64,000 nt of DNA from Turritopsis dohrnii (taxonomy: Eukaryota; Cnidaria; Hydrozoa; Anthoathecata; Oceaniidae). The position numbers and the translations under genes were made by a program. The notes below the pieces were generated by a model that ran no database searches, was not told where the DNA came from, and worked only from the letters and a program-made list of their open reading frames with translations. How positions within the stretch are numbered: the first letter of the stretch is position 1; every line of letters starts with the position of its first letter. Shown here piece by piece: positions 22,475 to 37,400 of this stretch. The DNA lies in contig BQMF02000043.1 of assembly GCA_027922465.2 (NCBI GenBank), forward strand, positions 930,001 through 994,000, given 5' to 3'.

Positions 22475-25400
22475 TCAAACATCGGCGTTGATTTCCGCCA
22501 TCATATCTTCGAGAACTTGCGAAGGCTTCCAGATACGAACTAGTCGATCACTAAAAAAAAAATTAATAATAAAAAAACAAACAATAAATAAATAAATATA
22601 ATCGAAGACAGTAGTACACTAAACTGATATCCCTCCCTTCGAGAGAACGACAATCTGAAGTGGTTCACCAATTTGGTCCAAGTAAAAATAAGTCTCGGTT
22701 GTCTGAGATCCCACGTAGCATGACCCAGTGAGCAAATTTATTAAAAAAAACTTTCCGAGGAGCGCATATCTATAGAAACATATTATTTCTATAAAAATGC
22801 TCTTTATCGCAGTGAGTTTTGGACGATCTTGTCTGCAGGGGGAGTATAAACGTGATCACTCAAGCCAGATCTCACTAGCCGGGCTTTTACTGACTTCCAT
22901 AACGCCACCGACTAGACTTTGAAAGAACAACAACAAAAGGATCCTTGTGAATCGAACAAACCTGGAAGCTGTGAAAACCGTATCAGCGTTACACTTGATA
23001 GCGTTGATGGCTTTCCCATGTGCAGCGATTTCACCTACAGAAAGTGAAAGTGAAAGTGAAAGCAAGCAAGTACAACAATAACAACAACAAACGGATTCGG
23101 TGGATCGGAAATTCGGAAGAATTGGATTCAAATCAACACCAAATCAAACGTCGTCGATAACTTTCATAATACAGGATCGGGATATCGGAACGGCCTTACG
23201 TTTTGATGCACTACACTGGTATACAGTAACCATAGTAACTGACGTAAAAATTGTATTTTAGGTCAATTTTCACCAGGAAACATTTCGTCGAAAACCCTAA
23301 TAATAATGTATGAAAAAGCGAGGCTAATGTTGTATATAAACTCGATCGCCCAAACAAATTTTACATGTGAATGATGAACTGCATGTCCGTGTTGATACCG
23401 AATATACATAAAGTCTATGCATGGGAATTAAGGATATCATACCAAGCGGTTTACAAGTCTCCACATGCCACAACTTCAGTAAACCTCTTCGATCACCACT
23501 CAGTAAAACATCCATATTTGGTACGAAATTTAATGACGTCACCCAATCTTTATGTGCATTCGTGAAATGCTACATAGAGGAAGAACGAGATAAGAAAGCA
23601 TGATACGAACTGTGCAAAAAATTTTTATATTTTTTGATTTCTTGTAAGGAAGACACGAAATCTTACATAATCTAGATCATGGTTGGCGTAGTTCCATTTT
23701 TTGATAGTGTTGTCACGTGATCCGCTAAATAAATGGTTGTCCCTCATCGTCAGTGATTGGACACCATCATAATGAGGCGGTTCCAGGTTTTGGCGTGGCA
23801 TCTAAAAACATAGGGCGTTATATGGGGCACAAATCTTACATGGCCACGGACGATACAATAAAACAGGGCGCAATAGGTTTTTCACGATGACGGTTTGGTA
23901 TGTATAGAAAGTGATTTACTCAGAAAAATGTTAATGAAATTGTTTTTTTAAAAGGTCACTAGTGGGCAAAATCGTCAAAAAGTCACTGCGACGAAGAACA
24001 TTTTTATTGAAATTGTGTGCATATTTCTATAGAAATGCACTCCTTCGCAGAGATTTAGTTAATAAATGTGCCGGCTGGATATAGACAAACCTGGCTGGCA
24101 GCTACCTCGTCCACGACTTCGAATATCTACGGAAAAATAAATAAATAAATAAAAATAAATATAAATAATAATAAGTAGGTATGGGATTCGTTAAAGATAG
24201 TTTGTAATCGGCAACGGTTAAAAAACACCTTTCCAAGGACAGATCCCCGAGCGACAAATACTGATAAGTAGACTCGGATTTGTTGTCCTCTAACGGCAAA
24301 TACACGTTGCTATTTTTTATAAGCAATAAGTTTGTAAGCAACACTAGTAAATTTTCAAGTATCTTAGATGAATTGGCAACATGAAATTTTGAAATGATGC
24401 AGCACTACCATAGCTACAGCACATTTCTTAAAACTATCACACTAGGTTGTGCGAAAATGGGAAAATCGTCAAAAAGGCACTGCCATGAAGAGCATTTTTT
24501 ACTGAAATAGTGTGCATACTTCTATAGAAATGCACTCCTTCGCATTGATTGATTTTTCAACAAATTTGCCTTCTGAGTAAGCAATTTCCAAACTGCTGTG
24601 TGTGTGTGGTGTAAACATTGCTAAATTTGTTTGGGTTAGTGAGGGTTAGGTTCAGGCTATGCCTCGTTTTTTCAGACAATTTTAAGAAGCTTTTAACCGA
24701 AACGTTTAGTTGATTAGAAATCGATACATGTACAGTCCGACTTTCGAAAACTCGAACTCTAAGGTATTTCCAGTTACCGAGTTTTCAAGTTACCGAGTAT
24801 TCGAGTTATCGAGTATTCGAGTTAACGAGTATTCGAGTTTTACCGAGTACTTGAGTTACCGTGTATTTGAGTTTCCGCGAGTTGAAATTGGTAGAAATTA
24901 CACTAACTATTATGTCAAGGGACCTACGGAAAATTTCGAGTTACCGGGGAGTTCGAGCTACCGAGTGTTCGAGAAATCGAGTGTTCGAGAAATCGAGTGT
25001 TGCCGGTTCGACTGTCTACACAAACCCAGATCATAAGAAACTTACTTTGATCGAATGATCTTTGGAGCCTGTGACAACATTATCGTGATGGTGTCCCGTA
25101 TCATTCACCAGTAGACACGTGACCGATCCCGTATGACCAGTCAGTTTACCAAGTGTACTGTACCTAAACAAAAGACAGAACGTGCATGCTTTAAATGCTT
25201 GTATTTGATTGGTCCAAGCGGAGTTTGATAGGCAAGCCTAGAGGATATAGCACATGTATTATGAAACGACATATGTTAACCTGTTAACAAACATGAATTG
25301 GAGATGCAACAAAGCAAACACTTCTTTCGTACTGTCTAGGGATTTACGTTATAGGTTTCTTTCAAATTGTTAGATGAACTAACTCTCGCATTTGTTGGTG

Positions 25401-28400
25401 GAGATCATTTGAAGCAAGCATTGGCAAGTAACGAAGGTCTTCAAGTATCAAAGGTTTTTTCTTAGTTGGCAACAAAACAACACACACTATATTCATATTG
25501 TGGCCTATGTGGCCAACCTAACAGTGATAGGAAGGCATCAACATGTTACACGCTTTTCCTTAGCATTCCTTATGCGATTTTAAAGGGAAAGCAGACCACT
25601 GCTGACCAATAGCATTTCACAAAGCGTTTAAAATAAAAAAACCTACGTTTTAAGGTCGATAATTTTGACTGTGTTACCAACCGCTGAATAGAGTACATCT
25701 CCCTCAAGATTTAAACCGAGGTCCATGATACTAGCTTCTCCAACAGACTGGAACAAGCCGCCACTGTAAACGGAAACAAACTTGAATTGAATCCAACAGA
25801 CACACATGAAACTTAGCTCAAGTTAACGCCCTCGACGTCCCTCACCCGCAAATTAACGCCCCTACACTCCGTGCTAACTCGAACAACTTTAATAAACAAC
25901 TAATTTTCTGAGGGGCGTTTATTTAGATTTTTCTCGATCAAGCATCACCTATCGATGTTGAATTTTGTTCAAGCCAGGGTAATAAATCGAGCATTTACAA
26001 CAGCTTAATTTAGATGAAACGCTAACTCGAGAAACGAACCTTAGGGTTTTGATAACAGAACCGCTCTTCAAGTCCCATATCTGAAAATAAGAATGAAAGA
26101 AATCAGTATGTTATCTGTAATAAAATTTTTTTTTTTTTTTAAATAAACTCATGTCCTTGTATGTCTGTCGTGTAAGTTTTAAGAAAAAGTCGAATCCTGA
26201 AGGTCGTAAAATAAGGTTACACTACGAAGTCGCATCAGAAAGTTGAATCCTGAAGGTCGTAAAATAAGGTTACACTACGAAGTCGCATCAGAAAGTTGAA
26301 TCCTGAAGGTCGTAAAATAAGGTTACACTACGAAGTCGCATCAGAAAGTTGAATCCCGAGGCTCATAAAACAAGGTGACACTACAAAGTCGCACTACGAA
26401 TCCACACGTTTCCCAGTGGAAAAAATCGTCGAAAACCACTGCGATGAAGTGCATTATCCATGACAAGGTGTGTATACTTAGCCTTTCAATAACAATGCAC
26501 TCCTCCACAGTGATTCTTTCAGCAATATTGCTATTTATAACCAGCTTAAAGTCCTGGTTAAAAAGCTTCTTAAAATCGTCTGATAGAACGAGGCATACCG
26601 AAATGTTATGCTCACTTTTACAGACAAAATTAACAAGGTTTACACCAGAAACATAGCTGGTAAACGAACCTTGATAGTCGACTGATAGACAGTGTATGCC
26701 GTTCTCTTTGTCGGACAAAACTTGACGACAGTGACGTCTCGTTTATGTTGCGAAAACGACATAATTTCTTCACTGGTGTTGAGATCCCAAACTTTTGCCG
26801 TACGATCTGAAAAGACAAAAATTGGTAAAAGATGGATATATGATAGTGTATGTCACGACCTTGCCAATGGCCCGGTCGGCAAAATCGTCAAAAGTCGCTG
26901 TGAGGAAGAGCATTTTTATTGAAATAGCGTGTATATTTCTATAGCAATGCACTCCTTCACAGTGATTTTTAAACAAATTTGCCCACGGGTGGAAAAGAAG
27001 TGGAAATTTTTATGAGGGGCATTGGCTACGTCAGGGGTGAATTAAAATAGCCGTGGTGGAGTGCTCTTTCAAACCATGAGCTTGCGCTCACCCCCACAGC
27101 AGCTTTTATTAAAATCGACTAAAAATTTATTACAGATAATTGTTCACGCATGTAATCAATATCCCATGTCAGTTTAGGGCATGCGCAGTAAAAACATAAT
27201 CTTAAAAATTCTGCTGACATCAACAACAAAAAACAACATTGCTGAACCTTTGGAGCCGGTGATCATAAGGTCTCCCAAAATATCCAAAGCAAGAATGGCG
27301 TTGTTATGACCAGTAGCGGTGTATTGACACATCAAGCCTTCAGGGCGGCACGTGGATAACTTCGAAGGTAGAATCTGACCTCTAAAATAACAATTCCGAT
27401 TGGATGAATTCTGGGGAGTAGATTGAACTTACGCGCAAAAAGACAGTCGTTCAAAATACCTGAAATGCATGACTAAGCGCCCTCTTTACTGTCGCAAGGG
27501 AGGTATTTTGAATTTATTTTCAATTACGCCCAACCCCCTTAGAATTTGACGTTTTCAATATGAATCCCGGGCGTTAATTCGAGCATTTAAGGTAGGTTCT
27601 CGTGAAAATACAGTTGTTGTACTGTAAGCATGAGTTCCTTGATGCGTAAGGCTAAAAGCTGTCCGGGCGTTAATTCGAGCATTTAAGGTAGGTTGAATGC
27701 CCAATGTGATGTCTAGACAAAGCAATAACCAGGTGAACTATAGACGTCGTGTGGAAACAAAACAACCAGTCCAAAATCTCCCCTTTGCCCTTTGTAACTT
27801 CCCTCAAAAAAAGCCAAAGTCAAGTATGACCAACAGTACATCTGTAGAGAAGAATTGACACATTGGGCGTTGACACATTGGGCGTTGTACGGTATATGAT
27901 AAGAAGAACGGTTTAATAAGTTTATGAACGTTACTTAGGACTTGAAATGAAACCAACCCAGCCGACAAAAATCGTCAAAAAGTCACTGCGATGAAGAGCA
28001 TTTTTATTGAAATTGTGTGTATATTTCTATAGAAATGCACTCCTTCGCGGAGAGTTTTTAACAAATGTACCTGCTGGGTTATTCTTCTTATCGGTGGTAC
28101 ATTATCACAATAGACTTGAATGAAATGAATGAATTGAGTGTGAAACCTGAACCAACCCAGCCGACAAAAATCGTCAAAAAGTCACTGCGATGAAGAGCAC
28201 GTGTGCATACATTTTTTTAAAATTTACTCCTTCACAATGATTTTTATACAAATTTGCCCACTGGAAACCTCAAAAGGAAGACGTGAAAAACAAAAGGTGC
28301 TACGAAGAGAAGAGAGTCAAAAGAAAGTGTAAAGAAATTGATGAACAATTAGAATTGTGTCTATAAATAATTTACTCGGTGAAATTACCTGAAAGAACGA

Positions 28401-31400
28401 GGCAAGAGTTTACCCCAAACAGATTTTAGAAGGTTTACACCATGAACTTTTGATAGCTTGAGATTGTGAGGTAAACAGCAATTAAAAATGGGAAAAAATT
28501 ATAGTAGTAATTCAATCCACTTTAGGAATTCTTGCAATATTAAATATCAATATTTTTAAAGTGATTAAGTATTAAATAAGAATTATTCAGAATTTCTACT
28601 TTTGATTGGAATCTGAAGCCACCTGAAATTTTGGCATTCTCCAGTTGGCACAATCGTCAAAATTCACCGTGACGAAGAGCATTTTAATTGAAATAGTGTG
28701 TAATTTCTATAAAAATGCACTCCTTCGCAGTGATTTTTAGACAAATTAGTCCACCGAGTCTTAAAAAAAAAAAGAAAAGATCTTGGCAATAACCAATAAA
28801 GGCTTTATGACTACAAAATGTTTCTCTTCGTAGTTAAATATGCCAAGCCGTATCACAGATGTCAGTATGAGTAGAATCGTGTCAGGTATTTGTCCGTTAC
28901 TTATGTTTGCTAGTGTGCGTTAGTGTGTAATGTCGTGCGATGGAGAGTGATGGAGAGCGAGACATTATTTTGATGGACTTACAGGTCTGGATCTCCCTCT
29001 TGGGGTAAACTACTTGTTAACCTTTTAAAGACGTCAGCTGAATCCAAATCCGCTGAGCTACCAGGTAAAAAAAGAGGTCAGAGTTGGTTAGTAAATTCTG
29101 CAATAGAATACATTAGTATAGATTCATAACTGAGCTTGATTATGACATAATTAATAATAATTATCAATTAATGAGGTTAAGGTGAGATTAATTGTGCCAG
29201 ACCGTTTTGTCCCCTTCCTCAGAATACGGAAAGGAAAAGTATGCTCAATTTTGAAATCAACAATGTCTTTAGTGAACGCTTTTAGAGTGTGCACAACACA
29301 TGGTGTCCCGCCAGGGTGGATGTATTATCCTGGGACGATTTCATCCCGAGATGACCAAGCTTGAAATCCTTACATATATACCTCACAGGGTGAAATCTTC
29401 AAAAAGTCACTGAGATGAAGAGCATTTTTATTGAAAAAGTGGTATATTTCTATAGAAATGCACTCTGTCGCGGTGATTTTGCAACAAGTTTGCCCACTAG
29501 GACACAAAAACAAATCATTTGAAGTTGTTTGGATAGTGAAACTCCCCCGAGGGTGTTTTTAAGCCTCTTCCTCCAAAGCAAACCAGTAAATGCACTTACG
29601 ATGGAGACAATGATGATTTAAGGTGGCAGGTAAACTTAAAAGGGAACTCTTGTAACTTTCTGTGAACCCAATCTTACGCGTGGCTCCCCAGTAGACAAAC
29701 TTGTTGAAAATCACTAGGAAGGAGTGCATTCTATAGATTTAAACACACACTATTAGTGAACATGCTCTTCGTCGCAATGACTTCTTTGACGATTTTGCCT
29801 ACTGGGTCAGTCTCGCTTTGAAACTTTAAAGAGTAGGTTGTTACACAGAGTTTTTTATCGTGAGAGGCTGGTTCGTTTTAAAGCTACGTTCTAGATAGCA
29901 ACAATGACAGCCCATGAACCAAGACTAGTTACAACAACAATCGAAAACTTACAGGTTACTCGACTCGCCAGCGGATTTTCGTTCTGTTAAAGGAGAGCCT
30001 TTGTTCGACGAAGGGTTGCTACTACCACCTTTAATGGAATTTTGCCGAACATTCCGCAAATTCCCAGCCGAGGTTGATTTCCCAAACGGACGTGCAGATC
30101 GTGTAACTCGTGTATTTCGCACGAAGCTGGCAGGTAGAGAGGTATTAGATGCATTCTCCGAAGATTCGGAAAAGGAACCGGAACGTCCCCTACTACTAAT
30201 ACTACCGTCCAATGATCTGGTCGACATATTGTTAGCGTCACCTGGCGCAGCCGGCGGAGGCATTCTCTTTTTGTCCTTCAACGACTTTTCTAGATCCTGC
30301 AGTTTCTTCAAGGTTTTATCGTCCAACTGGAACGCTTCAGCAAAATTTTGTTTCTTCGGCTCCGCCTTTTCGGCGTCGTCGCCACCCAAAGAACTTTGAC
30401 GAGTCGTATTATCCACTTGAACTTTTGGCGGTTTGGGTTCCTTAGGGTGGAGCAGCTCTTCTGGCAAAGCAGTTTTTCGACGATTCTAGAACAACAAAAT
30501 AACATAGTTTGTTTTGTCTTGTTTCCTTGACGCGATGGTTTGCCTTACGAAGAAAACGTCCTTAGTAAAAATATCCTTCCTTCTTAAAAATATACGTCCA
30601 TGGTAAAAATATACGTCCATGGTAAAAACATACATCCATGGTAAAAATATACGTCCTTGGTAAAAATATACGTCCATGGTAAAAATATAAAAATATAATA
30701 TAATGTAATATTAAAAATATAATGACATGTAACTTTTAATTTTTCTACAGTTTTCTAGTCTGTATGTTTAAAAGCGTCTCACTACCAAAACAAAATGAGC
30801 GTACTGCTCAAAGGGAACATTTCGAAAAATTTCTATCGGTTCAAATCAAAGTTTTGATTTCTTTTAATTTGAAAAGTAAGAAATTCCTTCAGGATGAACA
30901 GAGACTCATCATTTAGAAAACAATTCCTTCTATTTCAAACTGTTTATTTTTGTCCCCTGAAAAAATAACTATTTTAAATTACTTTTTCTACCTCCGTGGA
31001 AAAACATAATAGTCTTCCTGGTAGCCTCTTAAAACTACAACTACAGGCTACAATGCTAATTAACGCCTCTTGGGCGTTGATTTCATTCACGACGATAACA
31101 GAGGGCGGGGATGGCGCTAAGACAAAAAAAGCATTTTTAATGGGATCTAAATTCTTACCTTTTTTGTGGAGCCTATGTTGACGATGTCTGGAAGATCTTG
31201 AACACTAGAAATAAAATTTAATAATCTGTCACACAGACATCTTGAGTATCAATAACCAATAACCACCAATAACCAACATAACCATAAGGTTGCTCATTTA
31301 TAAAACCATCTTCCAAAATTCAAATTAATCCTCAATTTAGGCCAAAGAAGCATAAAAGGGAGGGAAGGAGGCGTTCATTAAAATTGGGCAGTTCTGGTGA

Positions 31401-34400
31401 GATCTTGAGATTTTTTTTTATGTCCCAATTGAATCAATAAAGGCAACAGGGAAAAAAGAAATCAATCAATATGTGGATTTTAACATCATAAAAAACATCG
31501 TAACTAGTATTGGGCCTTAGTAAAATCTTAAAGAGGTCAAACTATTAACTCGATGACTAATGTTTCAAACAGACACTACACAAAAGAGTAGCCAATCATA
31601 AAGAAGTTAAACTAAGCCTCTTGCTCAACCATCTACCAGACATTGACAGACAAATTTTCCCAGACAAATTTTCCCCCAGAGCATCATCCCCCCCCTTCTT
31701 AATAAATACCCTCCAGGTAGCCCTAAACCTAACCTTTACCCTAACCCTAAATCGGATGGGGGGGGGGGTACAATTTTCCAAGGGGGGGATGATGCTCTGG
31801 GGGAAAATTTGTCTGGGAAAATTTGTCTGTCAATGTCTGACCTTTCGAATTCCTCTTCTTCCATGTTCATGTAACCAATACCATGTTCAAGATTGCACGC
31901 GTGTTGCAACAACTGTTGCTGTACTTCGCAATGTTTCTCCATAGCTTCAAGCTTGATTTGGATTTCTTTGTAGGCTGCATCCTTATTAGCAAGTTCTGAT
32001 GCCTATAAAACCAAGCAAAACACTAAAGATTAAAAAATCACTGCAGAGGAGTACATTTCCACAGAAAACCACCCAGATATACACACTATTTCAATTAAAA
32101 TGCACTTCATCGCAGTAACTTTTCACAGCAATATATAGAACAATGGTTGGTTAGAACAGCCAATTGAAATAGTTTGGCTTTGAACTGTAAATAAAACCAA
32201 ATTCAGTTGTACCGTTTCAATAGCTTTACTGTAGAAATGTTCCAGCAAATATTTCGTTTCTGCAAGCGTACTTGAGGTGATGACTTCATTGGGGTTTATC
32301 CCTTCTCCCTCTTCCTATCAAAATAAGAATTCACCAAAAGCTTGATGGCAGGCAGAACTTGAAAGGAAAATCAATAACATCTAGGAGTTATTTCTTCTGG
32401 TAAGATTCTAGAAGATGGCAAGATGAAAGCTTGTACTCCCAAATGTAAAAGAATATCCTCCTCTCATGAAACACTCAAGTGTTATTGACTACATCATCAT
32501 AATTTTCAATATAAATTCATACATTGCAGATCTATACAAAACTACATAAAGGTGACAACTTCTTTCAACTTGAGAAAGGCAACCCTTCGTAAAAAATTAA
32601 ATCAAATGAAATAGCTATGGTTTCGTTGTCTTCAGCACTAAACTATAAAGAGCTTTTGAGCAACATGGCTTCCTCACCTCCATGTCCATGATTACTCCTT
32701 GACTTTCTCGGATATTCTCTTGTATGTAGTCCATGTGAGCTTCTAAACCCTCAACTTGTGTATTCAACTCTTTCAATAACATTTCGTCCTGCAAAATAAA
32801 AGCAACAACTCAACCAAACATCATTATGAATACTAAAGCTTATAGGATTTCTGGAAGATATGCATTACAAATAGCTTTTGGTTATTGTTGAACTACAATG
32901 CTTTCCATTGGGCAAATTTGTTGAAAAATCACCAGGAAGGAGTACATTTCTACAGAAAGGCTCTTCGTAATAGAGACTTCATTGCAAAGACTTTTTGGCG
33001 ATTTTCACGATTTTGAGTCTAAGATAAGGGTTTCAGTATGAAGCTACCTCTTAAACCTAGTTCCCACTGATGAAAATAAGTTCAGCGCTTGTTTTCTTAT
33101 AAATTTCGCGCTTATTGGCTCCCGTAAGGTTCATCGCTTTTCTGTTCCCATTGCAAGGAACGTATAGAAGACACATAAAAAAAATCATTAACTAGATGAA
33201 TATGGATGAAGCAAGACGCAGACAGCTTTTTGCACTTTTGTTTGTGATATTGCAAAGACAACAGAAGATCGAAGTGAAAAAGAAAGGGAAGGGAAGTCTG
33301 GGTCAAGGAAGTTAACTGCAGTTTTTCGGCATCGTAGCTAAATCTCTCACAATTCAAAAACAATGCATACAATGCACTGAAAGGTTAAAATAGTAGTTTA
33401 CTTTTGAAGTCCAAACTGAAAAGTATTACTAGAAAAAAATTTTTTCAGAAACTAAAAATTCCTTTATCTTGATGCGGTGCTTCTTTGATGTTAGATTTCT
33501 GATCACAAGATCACAAAAATAAGTTTGTAGCTTTTTATAGAGAAGGAAAATTTTTGATATTCATGAAAAGCAATGATCGTACAAAAGTACGTTCTTTGCC
33601 CAATAAGCCATGAAGTTATTCTGTTCCCACTAAACAAATAAGTTCTAAGAAATAAGCGAGGAACGTATTTTGCTTCAGTGGGAACTACCCTTTAAAAAGA
33701 CACACAAAGATTAATATTCAGCATACTTTTATGTGATTAGAATTTTTCTCAACTTCTTCTTTGCGTCTGCGAGCAGACTCTAACTGTCGACTGACCCTTT
33801 CTCTATCGGTCATCCACCGATCCATGTCATTCTCAATTTGAGCAACATTTTTCATTCGTAATGTGATCTCAGTAATCTAGAATAGTAACCAAAGTTAAAA
33901 AACTTATCAAGACAAGCAAATATAATTTTGTTTATCCGCTTATACAAACATATCTTCTCGAAAGACAAAATATGGATTAGCTTCAAAATAAGCCGCCCAA
34001 AATAATACAACAATAGTCCAACCCAGCCACCACAATTTCCTTAATTTTCTACAAGACAATAATTTTGAAATGAGTGACTGGAATAGGTAAAATCAATAAA
34101 TGTTTTTAGTTAATGAGGATGAGATGAATATAATGAGATGCATATATTCATGAGATGCATAATATTGATGCTTGTTGAAAGATTTTCTATCAATTAAAGG
34201 CAAGCACACCTTTACTATCATGATGACTAGGATTGCATACACTTACGTTTCATTGGCTCAGTGCAAATTTACTAATTAAAGTTTCTTCAAAATATTTTCA
34301 GGTATTCTCAGGTATTTACATAACAAGAGTTATCATCTTTCAGTACTTACTTTGCGGTCTAGTATTTCCCATTTCTGCTTAGCTCTTTTCGAGACAGCAG

Positions 34401-37400
34401 GAGATCGTGTCATTTTTGTTGGAGACGGTATTTTCCCTTTGGTGGGAGTTCTAAGAGGACCATTTTCATTCTCTACGGGTCCATCAACAACAAACGTTGC
34501 ATTCATACTGTGGCTAGCTTGGGCTTGGAACTGCATCTGTAAGTTGTTGGGCTTTTGTCGTGCACTTCTTTGAGTTATATTACCAGAGACGGGTCTGATT
34601 TGTTTACGCATAGCATTCAACTAGTAACAGAAGAAAACTCAAATATTATCACGTTTAACACAAGAGAAGTGTTTCCACCAGGCAAATTTGTTGAACAATC
34701 ACTGTGGAGGAGTACATTTGTTTTTATGGAAAGGTACACATATACACACCATTTCAATGGAAACGCACTTTGTCGTCGTAACAATTTTGCCTGCTGGGTT
34801 AGAGCTTATAGGGTGTTTTGGATTCATTTCGTATACATTTCAACAGGGTTGCCACTTTTATTAAAACTCATTTTCCAGCCATTTTCAAACAAAAATATAT
34901 GTTTTTGCAGCTTTTTGATTCTTTATAATAAAATTCCAGCCGGGACTTGAGAATTGTATATAAATTCCAGCCTAAGACTAATTTTCCTATCAAGAATTTC
35001 AAACGTAAATGGAGTAAGAATTGGTAATTGAGAGAATTGATTGAGTTTTTTTTATCAATGTATGACAAGTTTTAAAAATGGCTAAAAATATGAAATTAGG
35101 TCTGACTAAGCTTACATATGTAATATGTAACCATGGTATAGCCCCTTATTTTCAATCAAATATGTTAGATGAAGCAAAGAGGTCTCAGATTTCTTGCATA
35201 TCCTTCAATGAAAGTTTGAGTGAAAAAGTTCAGGAGTGTGAAATGGTTGTTTCAGTTCAATGCTGGAATATCAAAATTAATTGCGTAGTTGTCAGATACC
35301 TATGGTCGTCACTTAAAAAGCATCAGAAAAGAAAAAACAAATGTCGCTAGTTATAAGAGGAAACAGTCTAAAACGAGCACCTGATAGTTCTAAAGCACAA
35401 CTGAAAACATTGGAATGTCAGTATGAAGAATTGGATATTAAAAGGAGAAAACTAAAGTAGTTTTTTAATATTTCGAACCATAAATAGGGTTAGTGTGTTG
35501 CATTTAATTAGTAACCTATAGATCTCACGAAGAGCACATGTCCTTGATTGGGTTTGTGTCACTCATGAGAGTGTCAAATACTTCGGAGCCTCCAACCTAA
35601 GCCGTGGCCCCTCCTGGAAAGCAGATGCAACAGCAACTGAGTGAGGCTAGCCACGTAAAACAAAACAATACCAGATTCAGTTAAACCTGCTTAGGACAGC
35701 CACTCAAAAAGTTGTAGTATTAGTAGATTTTGGCAGGTGGTCATTTTCTACAGTAGTAGAAAAAGACATGTTTTGCCAGCCTTTCCAGCCAGAATTCTAA
35801 AAAATGTACTTTTTCCAGCTTTTCCAGCCTTTCCACCCATAGTGGCAACCCTGTTTCAATGACATGGGCAAAATCAATTACCTCCTCCTGTTTTCGTTTC
35901 AAAACCAAATCCCGCTGTTTCTTGTCATCTTTCAGACGTTTTAACTCGGCATCTTTCTTTCGGTTCTCTTTCAGAACGCTCTCCATCTGCTGATTCAACT
36001 TGCCCTCCCGTTTCTTATTCCGATTGACTTCATCACGCATCTGACGCATCAGTTTCACTTTGGTCTTTTTCATTTCATTAACCTCATTACGAAACATCTT
36101 TAATTGTTGCTCGTTGTTCTCCTGAAAAACAGGGATAAAATAATGCGAAAATGAAGAGAAATATAACTAACTCCAACAAAGCAAACATTACGCCATCCTT
36201 ACTTTTGTCTTTTGTAATCTCTGCTGCTCCCGTTTTAGGTTTTGGAATTTCTTTAACTCTTTTTGCATGTCCATCAATTTCTTCTCGTAACGTTTCCGTA
36301 TACCTTCAGCCTTCTCTCGAGCAACAGAATCCACGCTACCGATATTCTTAAGTACCTAAGTGAAACAAAGCATTTTCTCTTAGAATTTAAAATTGACTTC
36401 CCCTTCGAAAATAAGATCAGAAAGATGTTCATAAATATCAAAAAGACTAGGTGACTGATGAAAATGTCCACTTCCACATAAACACCTTTTCAAAGAAAAA
36501 AAAAACACAACAAAACTAAAATTCCTAAATAAAGTAATTAATAAGTCAATTTCCATATTCTTTCAAATGACTGAAAAACAGTTTCAGTTTGTTGCGAAAG
36601 CACGAAATTGTTACGCTGCTATGCCTAAACAAAGGTGCCTCCATAACAATACCAAACCATCAAATTTAAGAAAAAATAACTGAAAGTTAACCAAACAATA
36701 TAACTTGCAGGATTTTCTAATTATAATTCACGATACAAACCTTGTCTCGTTCATTTTCTGTTTCCTTAATTTTATTGTGAAGCAAAGTGAGTTTTTCTTC
36801 ATAACTGTGCTTCAGTGCTGTTATTTTTTGTTGACTGTGCTCCAATTCATCGATCAGTTTTTGTTTTAAATCGATGTCGTTGTCCAAATCACTGATTTTA
36901 CTTTGCAGTTCTGCCTCCTCTGTTAAAAACAATTGATAATATATATAATATAACATATTGGATAAAAGTTAGCAGGTAGGGGAATACAAAAAAACATTTT
37001 TGTTTTTATTTTGATAATCAAGACTTGTGTTTTGGGCTGATTATTATATTTTGAAAAGAGTACTAGTGAGACACTTTGCAGCATCAAATTGATAATCCAA
37101 AAGGTTGGAAAGTCCAACGGAAACATTTGTTTATGTAGATCCAATTGAAAAGAAAACTTTGACCTACCTTTTAAAGATTGGTTAAGTTCATCGTCCGAGT
37201 CCGAATCAGTATTTGACAATAATTCCTCTTCTTCCTCATCATCCTCATTTTCATCTTCAATAATATCGTCTTCATCCACCTCTTCTTCCTCTTTAGGGTT
37301 GTGACCATTCTGTTGGGGCATCACTGGTTCTTTTTCATCAGCTTCATCGTCAGTGATCTCGGGTTTCGCAGTGTCCATGGCTTTCTCAGGCTTTAGAATT

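Noticed and set aside
30486..30677. Open frame [11 protein letters not shown]...
   Set aside because: It is the 19-bp minisatellite read in frame, since 3 x 19 bases stay open.
31711..31752. CCCTAA-like stretch resembling telomere repeat
   Set aside because: Only two or three imperfect units inside a foldback transposon; not a telomere.
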